From CAZYQW01 sp964649825 (GTDB lineage: Bacteria; Planctomycetota; B15-G4; JADJEK01), in assembly GCA_964649825.1 (NCBI GenBank), contig CAZYQW010000135.1, positions 1-12,521 on the forward strand: a DNA stretch of 12,521 bases. Direction: 5' to 3'. Shown here in pieces: positions 7,297 through 12,521 of this stretch. A model generated the notes under the pieces. That model was not told where the DNA came from, searched no databases, and worked only from the letters and a program-made list of their open reading frames with translations. The position numbers were made by a program, and so were the translations under genes. Position 1 is the first letter of the stretch, and the number at the start of each line of letters is the position of its first letter.

Positions 7297-9258
7297 ATGT
7301 GGCGCCGCATCCAGGTCGCCTTCGTCGTCGCCGCGGTCCCCTGCTCGTCGTGGGCCCAGGGGACGCTCTACGAGTTCGCCGGCGCCGCGGGTGACGGCTT
7401 CGGGCTCGGCCCGCAGGCGATCGACGGCGCTGGGGATTTCAACGCCGACGGCTACGAAGACGTGATCATCGGCGCCCCGGTGGCGGGATACGTCCAGGTG
7501 ATCTCCGGCCAGAACGGGTTGGTCCTCGCCACGCTGAACGGCGAGACGCCGGGCGACCAATTCGGCTACTCGGTCGCTCCTTGCGGCGACACCAACGTCG
7601 ACGGCTTCGACGACGTCATCGTCGGCGCCCCCGGTCAACCGGACCCGTTCTTCCCGATCGTGAGCTACGCCAAGATCTTCGGCGGCCCGGCCGGCGCGGA
7701 GCTCCTGCAGCTCGACGCAGCCAAGGCCGGCGATGGGTTCGGGCGCTCGGTCGCGGGGCTCGGCGACTACCTCGGCGAACCCGGCGCGCCGATGATCGCG
7801 GTGGCGGTCGGCGCCGACCGGGCCGACAAGAACGGCCCCGAGGCGGGCAGCGCGGTCCTCTTCGACGCGTCCACCGGCGACTGTCTGTACATCCACGACG
7901 GGTCGGAGTCGAACCAGCTCTTCGGCTACTCGGTGGCGGGACCGGGCGACATGGACGGCGACGGCTCGACGGACCTGATCGTCGCGTCGTTCCGCGGCGA
8001 GAGGACGGTCGCGTACTCTGGCCGAACTCTCGCGGTCACGATCGAGGCGGCTGCGGCGTCCGATCCGCCGATCGATCCGAAGTCGGTGGCGATCGAGCCG
8101 CTCTACACGTTCGCGATCAACTCGATCGTCGGCACGACGACACGGTCCGCGGGCGACGTCAACAACGACGGCTTCGCGGACGTGATCATCGGCGGCACGC
8201 TCGGCGCGGGGAGCAGCGGGAGCGGCGCCGTCGTCTTCTCCGGTCGTGACGGCATGCCGCTGCACCAGATCGAGGGGAAGCCGTTCGACTTCTTCGCCGG
8301 CTCCTCCGTCTGCGGGGCCGGCGACAGCGACGGCGACGGCTTCGACGACGTGCTGGTCGGCGCGTTCCTGACGCGCAACGCGCGCGTCTTCAACGGTCGT
8401 ACCGGTGGTCGGATCTTCAGCTACCGCAGCGCGATGGCGGACGTCGGCGTCGACGACGGCTTCGGCTTCGCGGTCGGGCGAGCGGGCGACGTCAACGCGG
8501 ACGGGATCCCCGACGTCCTGATCTCGAGCGCCGACGACACCACCCGCGTCCTCTCCGGCGCGTCGTTCTTCCTGGTCGGCGACCAGTTGAACGGGACGAT
8601 CGTACCGGTGGCCGACCAGGACGAGGCGACCCTGCGCGCGCTCGCGGGCGAGAGGTTCAAGGTCGGCGTCATGGCGGATCCCGCCGTCGACCTGACGATG
8701 AAGGTCCGCAACGAGGAGGGGGACGTCATCGCGGAGTGGAACTTCAAGAACATGGCCGCCGAGCAGCACCGGAAGGTCACGTTCCCGCAGACCGGCCTCT
8801 ACCGCATCACCGTGTCGGCGCGCAACGACACCGTCGGGGCGTACGTCATCGATACCGACAAGTCGACGTTCCCCGGCAAGCTCTCGAAGTCGAAGGGGAC
8901 CGCGAAGGCGGCGTCCGCGGACGGCGTGCTCGCGCTTTCGCTCCTCGCGCTGCCGGGGGCGGAGCTGACCGCGAAGGTCGAGCCGGAGGCCGGTTTCCCG
9001 ACCGTGCCGTCGGGTCTGCTGCTGGAGCCCCTCGGCGCACCGATCCCGATCGTGACCCACAGCTCGATCAAGGACGGCGCGTTCTTCGTCTCCGGCGCGC
9101 CGCTCGATTTCGGCTTCGGGCAGTACTCGTTCCAGATCTACGGCGGCTCCTCCGTCGACGCCGAGGCCAAGTTCAAGCTCGTCATCCAGCAGCCGTTCGG
9201 CAACGCGATCCGGAACATCGACCAGGCGCCGCCGTTCCTGCCTCCGCCCCTGGATTGA
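7297..9258 (+). CDS. Secreted FG-GAP (integrin-alpha-like) beta-propeller protein with C-terminal beta-domains
   Basis: The 653-residue product has an N-terminal signal peptide (two Arg, hydrophobic core, likely cleavage after S-W-A at residue 20), so it is exported. About seven FG-GAP repeats fill residues 22 to about 420. Each has an F-G or G-F turn, a G-D-x-N/D-x-D-G calcium-loop motif and an I/V-I-G-A-type strand; one (near 150-170) lacks the canonical D-x-D-x-D-G loop. Such repeats form a seven-bladed propeller used in adhesion or ligand binding. From about 427, a segment of the kind D-Q-D-E-x-x-x-x-A-L-A-G resembles bacterial pre-peptidase C-terminal (PPC) domains; a second beta-rich module runs to the end. 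The start is ATG 7297 with GGAGGA at 7285-7290. No C-terminal anchor or sorting motif is seen. It is a paralogue of the next gene and converges on it with a 16-nt gap. Exact ligand unknown. Confidence 0.93.
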   Translation: MWRRIQVAFVVAAVPCSSWAQGTLYEFAGAAGDGFGLGPQAIDGAGDFNADGYEDVIIGAPVAGYVQVISGQNGLVLATLNGETPGDQFGYSVAPCGDTNVDGFDDVIVGAPGQPDPFFPIVSYAKIFGGPAGAELLQLDAAKAGDGFGRSVAGLGDYLGEPGAPMIAVAVGADRADKNGPEAGSAVLFDASTGDCLYIHDGSESNQLFGYSVAGPGDMDGDGSTDLIVASFRGERTVAYSGRTLAVTIEAAAASDPPIDPKSVAIEPLYTFAINSIVGTTTRSAGDVNNDGFADVIIGGTLGAGSSGSGAVVFSGRDGMPLHQIEGKPFDFFAGSSVCGAGDSDGDGFDDVLVGAFLTRNARVFNGRTGGRIFSYRSAMADVGVDDGFGFAVGRAGDVNADGIPDVLISSADDTTRVLSGASFFLVGDQLNGTIVPVADQDEATLRALAGERFKVGVMADPAVDLTMKVRNEEGDVIAEWNFKNMAAEQHRKVTFPQTGLYRITVSARNDTVGAYVIDTDKSTFPGKLSKSKGTAKAASADGVLALSLLALPGAELTAKVEPEAGFPTVPSGLLLEPLGAPIPIVTHSSIKDGAFFVSGAPLDFGFGQYSFQIYGGSSVDAEAKFKLVIQQPFGNAIRNIDQAPPFLPPPLD

Positions 9259-9274
9259 GCGCCCCGCGAAGGAG

Positions 9275-11107
9275 TCACTCCACGGCGACGATCGCCGACG
9301 ACTTCGGCTGCTCGAGGTCGATCGTGAACTTCGCCTTGCTCTCCACCTTCGTGGCGCCGGAGAGCCAGAGCGAGTAGCGACCGAGCAGGGCGAGCGGCAC
9401 GCCTTCGAGTCGGATCTTCCCGCCGGCGGCGGGCGCGGTGTACGGCGTCACGTCGATGACGTCGCCCGGCGGCCCGACGAAGAGCAACGCCGCGGGATCC
9501 GCGAAACCGTGCTGCGGCGTGATCGTGATCGAGAGCGTCGCGGACGGGAGCCCGCCGATCGGCATCTCGATCAACCCGCCGGAGTCCGTCCCGTTGCCCG
9601 TGCCCTTTCGATCCTTCGCGATCTTCGGGAGCTTGCGATCGGAGTCGAAGCGGTACGTACCGGTGGCGGCGCTCGTGCCTTGGATGACGACGCGGTGGAT
9701 CGCGTTGCGGCCGAGCACGATCGACTTCTTTCCCTTCGATGACTCGAACGTCCACGACGCGACGGCCGCGCCGAGGTCGTCGAGCACGGTGACGCGCGGC
9801 GCCAGTCCGCCGCCGAGCTTCTTCGCGCGAAGCTCGAGCGTCATCCCCGCGAGCGCGGGGAACGAGATCTCGTCGACGTCGCCGGCGTCATCGATCGACC
9901 CGTCGAGGCGATCGCCGGCGAGGAAGCGGATGACGCCGGAGTGGACTCGCGCGAGGTTCGCCGACGAGCCGATGACGACGTCGTCGACGCCGTCCTGGTT
10001 CACGTCGCCCGCGCCTCGGACCGCCAGACCGAACCCGTTCTCGGCGCCGCGATAGGTGACGAGGGCCGAACCGGTGCGTCCGGAGTAGACGCGCGCGAAG
10101 CGGTTCAGCACCGCGCCGACGATGACGTCGTCGAATCCGTCTGCATCCACGTCCCCGGCGTTTCCGACCGACGCACCGAAGAAGAGGTCGGCCGAGCCCT
10201 CGTCGACGAGAGTGCGGAGCACCGCACCGCCGGCGCCGGAGTGCACCGTCGCGACGGAGCCGGCCACGCCGACGGCGAGCCCTCCGCCGACCACGACGTC
10301 ATCGATGCCGTCGCCGTTCACGTCGGTCAGCGCGGCCACCGCGGCGCCGACGATCGAGGTGACGGGGATCTCGAAGGCCGGCGCCGCCGTTCCCGTGCCG
10401 CCCGGCGTGATCGAGGCGCCCGCGAAGACGCGTGCGGCCGGGCCGAACGCGGGACCGGCCAGCACGTCGGCGCGCCCGTCACCGTCGACGTCGCCGGCGC
10501 CGGCGATCGAGAAGCCGAGGCCGCCCTCGAGGACGTCGCCGGGGAGCACGGTGGGTGGCGTCATCGCGTGCAGGGAGCGGACGAGCACGAGCCCCGAATG
10601 AAAGGCGGCCGCGCTCGCGGTCGGCGCACCGACCGCGTAGTCGGGGAAGCCATCGAGGTCGACGTCGCCGACGCCCGCCACCGAGTGGCCGAACGATCCG
10701 GCCGACGGCGCCGGCTCGTGGATCAAGAGCGAGCCGTCCGCGCCGGAGAAGACGTCGGCGCAGTCGCCGCCCGGCGCGCCCACGATCACGTCGGGGACGC
10801 CGTCGCCGTCCACGTCGCCGAGGCCGGCCACGGCGCGGCCGAACGAGCTGGCCGGCGCGCCGGCGAGCGTGCGGATCACGGCGCCGGTCTGCCCTGAATA
10901 GAGCCGTGCTCGGTCCGCGCCGGGCGCTCCGATCAGGAGGTCGGGGACGCCGTCGCCGTCGACGTCGCCGATCCCCGCGACCGATTCGAGCCCGCCGCCG
11001 AGCGCTTCCGCCACCGTCTCGCCCGAGAACGACCAGAGCACCCCTTGGCCTCGCGCGATGATCGCGCTGGCCGGCAGCAGGAGCAGGACGACGGCGGCTC
11101 GTTTCAC
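9275..11107 (-). CDS. Secreted FG-GAP beta-propeller protein, paralogue of the 7297-9258 product
   Basis: The 610-residue product has a signal peptide (Lys-Arg, long Leu run, likely cleavage near residues 18-20). The mature protein begins Q-G-V-L-W-S-F-S-G, matching the Q-G-T-L-Y-E-F-A-G of the facing paralogue. Seven FG-GAP repeats follow, most with a clean G-D-V-D-G-D-G-type calcium loop and an I-V-G-A-P-like strand, more regular than in the paralogue. From about residue 390 a PPC-like segment (G-D-V-D-E-I-S-F-P-A-L-A-G) leads into the same final beta-module (G-L-P-S-A-T-L-S, then K-A-K-F-T-I-D-L-E-Q-P). The start is GTG at 11107, with GGAGG six nt upstream. The gene sits 16 nt after the beta-helix gene on the same strand, so the two probably form an operon. 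Likely extracellular or periplasmic; ligand unknown. Confidence 0.93.
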   Translation of the reverse strand: MKRAAVVLLLLPASAIIARGQGVLWSFSGETVAEALGGGLESVAGIGDVDGDGVPDLLIGAPGADRARLYSGQTGAVIRTLAGAPASSFGRAVAGLGDVDGDGVPDVIVGAPGGDCADVFSGADGSLLIHEPAPSAGSFGHSVAGVGDVDLDGFPDYAVGAPTASAAAFHSGLVLVRSLHAMTPPTVLPGDVLEGGLGFSIAGAGDVDGDGRADVLAGPAFGPAARVFAGASITPGGTGTAAPAFEIPVTSIVGAAVAALTDVNGDGIDDVVVGGGLAVGVAGSVATVHSGAGGAVLRTLVDEGSADLFFGASVGNAGDVDADGFDDVIVGAVLNRFARVYSGRTGSALVTYRGAENGFGLAVRGAGDVNQDGVDDVVIGSSANLARVHSGVIRFLAGDRLDGSIDDAGDVDEISFPALAGMTLELRAKKLGGGLAPRVTVLDDLGAAVASWTFESSKGKKSIVLGRNAIHRVVIQGTSAATGTYRFDSDRKLPKIAKDRKGTGNGTDSGGLIEMPIGGLPSATLSITITPQHGFADPAALLFVGPPGDVIDVTPYTAPAAGGKIRLEGVPLALLGRYSLWLSGATKVESKAKFTIDLEQPKSSAIVAVE

Positions 11108-11113
11108 CGCGTG

Positions 11114-11118
11114 CCTCC
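11114..11118 (-). promoter_or_regulatory. Ribosome-binding site setting the GTG start of the minus-strand FG-GAP gene
   Basis: Read on the minus strand this is GGAGG, six nt before GTG 11107. It lies within the 16-nt gap after the beta-helix stop codon, so the second gene has its own translation signal and can be read from the same transcript. Confidence 0.7.
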
Positions 11119-11123
11119 GGGGA

Positions 11124-12332
11124 TCACGGGAAATCGTTGAAACCGGCGTGCGTGGTGTTCGAGTGGCCGACGTTGCCCGACGCGGCGGCCGCTTCCACGA
11201 TGCCGTCGTTCCCGGTGGCCGAGTTCTCGACGAGGAGGTTGCCGCTCCCTTCCACGCTGATGCCGTCGCCCGCGTTTCCCGCGAGCTTGTTCGCCATCAA
11301 GCAGTTGTCGGATGACTCGGAAGCGATCAGGATCCCGGCTCCGCCGCCCTCGGTCGACGAGCACTTGTTCTTCTCGATCAGGTGGCCAGTTCCCGACACC
11401 CGGATTCCGGCGCCGACGTTCCCCGAGACGACGTTCCCCGCCGCCACGGAGCCATGCTGGTCCTTCTTGATGCGGATCCCGGCCCCGCCGTTCTGCTTTA
11501 CGTGATTGTCGCGAACGTCGCCGGCGTACGAGGGCTCCACGCCGCCGTCCCCGAGGCGGATGCCGTCGTCGCCGTTGGCGATGACCGCGTTCTTCCGCAC
11601 CGAGCAGGTGCCCTTCGCCTCGATTCCCGCCCCGTCGTTCGCCTTCACCGTGCAGTCACGGACGCCGTTGCGCAGACCGACGACGACGATTGCTCCGGTC
11701 GCTCCCGCGGTTCCGTTGCCGGTGACGTTGCAGTTCGTGATCGACGTGCCGTTCGCCTCGACGAGAACGCCATGCCGCTCGTTCCACTTCAGCACCGAGT
11801 CGCGTACGACGTGTTCGGAGCCTCCAACGATGCGGATCCCGAAGCCGCCGTCCCCGTCCTTCGCCTTCATGCCAGTGAAGGAGCAGTCGTTGATCGCGAG
11901 CGAGCGGCTGTCGATCGCGTCGATTCCACCGTCGTCGCCCGTCACGCCGTAGCAGAAGGAGATCCCGACCGAAGTGCTGTCGATCACGCGGATCGCCGCG
12001 ATGCCGTCGCCGTGCGGCGAGTCGATCCGCAGGCCGACCAGCTTCACGCGCGACGCGTTCGTCACCACGATCCCCCCGTCGACGAGCGGGCTCTCGGAGG
12101 TCGTCCGCGCCAGGGTCAACGACGTCTGCACGGTGCCCGTGTAGTCGATCGCGATCGGGCCGTCGTAGGTCCCCGGTTTCAGGAAGATCGTGTCGTTCGG
12201 CGCGTCATTGCCGAGGGCCTGATCGATCACGTTCTGCAGGTTCGCGGAGGGCTCGACCACGAACTGGTCGGGCCACGCGTCCGGCGCGGCCAGGAGCAGG
12301 ATGGGAAGGACGCGCGCCACGAGATGAAGCAC
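11124..12332 (-). CDS. Secreted right-handed parallel beta-helix protein (NosD/pectate-lyase-like fold)
   Basis: The 402-residue product starts with a signal peptide (hydrophobic stretch L-P-I-L-L-L-A-A at 9-16, cleavage likely around 18). The N-terminal region has the A-N-L-Q-N-V-I-D and L-K-P-G-T-Y-D-G signatures that open many pectate-lyase-type or NosD-like beta-helices. From about residue 80 onward the sequence is a run of short coils of about 22-25 residues with the pattern N-x-x-x-x-N-x-x-x-G-I-x-V/I, roughly ten or more coils, with Asn ladders and repeated G-A-G-I or G-D-G-I turns. Known relatives bind or cleave polysaccharides or act in periplasmic copper-site assembly. No catalytic site is recognisable here, so enzymatic activity is not claimed. 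The start is GTG 12332, with AGAGGA eight nt upstream. It is the first gene of a probable two-gene unit with the FG-GAP protein. No membrane anchor is seen. Confidence 0.9.
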   Translation of the reverse strand: MLHLVARVLPILLLAAPDAWPDQFVVEPSANLQNVIDQALGNDAPNDTIFLKPGTYDGPIAIDYTGTVQTSLTLARTTSESPLVDGGIVVTNASRVKLVGLRIDSPHGDGIAAIRVIDSTSVGISFCYGVTGDDGGIDAIDSRSLAINDCSFTGMKAKDGDGGFGIRIVGGSEHVVRDSVLKWNERHGVLVEANGTSITNCNVTGNGTAGATGAIVVVGLRNGVRDCTVKANDGAGIEAKGTCSVRKNAVIANGDDGIRLGDGGVEPSYAGDVRDNHVKQNGGAGIRIKKDQHGSVAAGNVVSGNVGAGIRVSGTGHLIEKNKCSSTEGGGAGILIASESSDNCLMANKLAGNAGDGISVEGSGNLLVENSATGNDGIVEAAAASGNVGHSNTTHAGFNDFP

Positions 12333-12380
12333 CGCTTCTGTCCTCTCTTGGGTTCCCAGTGGATTCCTCGATGGAGGTGG

Positions 12381-12409
12381 ATCCTAGTGGTGTGATTCAG
12401 AGTTGTTGA
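12381..12409 (-). promoter_or_regulatory. Candidate promoter of the beta-helix/FG-GAP unit
   Basis: On the minus strand, TCAACA (12409-12404) and TAGGAT (12386-12381) are 17 nt apart, each four of six to the sigma70 consensus. Transcription would begin near 12374, giving a leader of about 42 nt before the GTG at 12332. It lies directly beside the palindromic element at 12410-12521. Confidence 0.4.
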
Positions 12410-12521
12410 CGTTTCTCCGGGGCCCTCGTCATCGCTTGCTGCGTTGCTCCTCCTCGACGTATCTCGAATACGCGGTCGTCGTCGCGCCTTGCCAGCGACG
12501 ACGATGACCTCCGGATAATCC
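12410..12521. repeat. Palindromic GC-rich intergenic element, partial at window edge
   Basis: No coding potential is visible. Three pairings can be drawn: a 10-bp perfect hairpin of 12476-12485 (TCGTCGTCGC) with 12495-12504 (GCGACGACGA) around a 9-nt loop; a 5-bp hairpin CGTAT (12458-12462) with ATACG (12468-12472) around CTCGA; and long-range arms GTCATCG (12428-12434) with CGATGAC (12502-12508), which compete with the first hairpin. The overall shape is a nested imperfect palindrome. From memory, similar GC-rich palindromes with a GGAGGAGCAACGCAGC-type core recur between genes in other GC-rich bacteria, but I could not verify this. It may be a dispersed repeat, a structured RNA or a terminator of a gene to the right. 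Confidence 0.45.

Noticed and set aside
7183..9060. Minus-strand open frame of 625 codons
   Set aside because: It is antisense to the plus-strand FG-GAP gene, whose signal peptide and repeats are clear. Its apparent repetitiveness (V-A-R, V-D-V) is the reverse image of the FG-GAP repeat DNA.
9259..9274. Possible bidirectional terminator between the convergent FG-GAP genes
   Set aside because: The gap is only 16 nt, and the nearby hairpins (for example 9284-9296) have stems of 4-5 bp, lie partly in coding sequence and lack T-runs.
9941..10897. Plus-strand open frame of 318 codons
   Set aside because: It is the complement of the minus-strand FG-GAP gene. Its V-D-V-A-G-A-like periodicity mirrors those repeats.
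7900..11000. Repeated GGCGACGTCGACGGCGAC-like DNA, considered as a CRISPR or tandem DNA repeat
   Set aside because: The repetition follows the protein-level calcium-loop motifs of FG-GAP repeats, has irregular spacing of 50-70 codons and lies within coding frames.

Overview
The window is about 12.5 kb of very GC-rich DNA (by eye about two thirds or more G+C). It is densely packed, with six protein-coding genes that I can support and no gap over 300 bases. I see no tRNA, rRNA, CRISPR array, insertion sequence or phage gene. Repeat-rich exported proteins (FG-GAP beta-propellers, a parallel beta-helix), a giant CHAT protein, frequent GTG starts and high GC would suit a Planctomycetota-like or other large-genome, environmental Gram-negative lineage. 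No marker gene is present, so this taxonomic guess is weak.

Layout, left to right. (1) Positions 1-182 are intergenic: a perfect 13-bp GC hairpin and a G-rich tract with a short imperfect tandem repeat. (2) 183-932, minus strand: a TauE/SafE-family membrane permease. (3) 1115-1672, plus strand, divergent from it: an orphan RmlC, dTDP-4-dehydrorhamnose 3,5-epimerase. (4) 1811-7150, plus strand: one 1779-residue protein that chains two alpha/beta-hydrolase domains, a region resembling the N-terminal domain of M17 leucyl aminopeptidases, a CHAT (caspase-like) protease domain and a TPR-like helical tail. (5) 7297-9258, plus strand, and (6) 9275-11107, minus strand: two secreted FG-GAP beta-propeller proteins that are paralogues facing each other tail to tail, 16 nt apart. 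(7) 11124-12332, minus strand: a secreted parallel beta-helix protein, lying 16 nt upstream of the second FG-GAP gene and probably co-transcribed with it. (8) 12410-12521: a palindromic, GC-rich element upstream of that unit.

How they fit together. The right half looks like a surface/secretome module of three exported repeat proteins with probable calcium-binding propellers and a carbohydrate-binding or carbohydrate-cleaving type beta-helix. The left two genes look like ordinary housekeeping genes. The CHAT protein stands apart: it has no signal peptide, has its own plausible promoter and ribosome-binding site, and combines two apparently intact Ser-His-Asp hydrolase sites with an apparently intact His-Cys protease dyad. 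That makes it a candidate self-contained, protease-regulated lipase/esterase effector, for example in defence or programmed cell death. The domain calls come from visible motifs; the biological role is inference. It is the most interesting item here.
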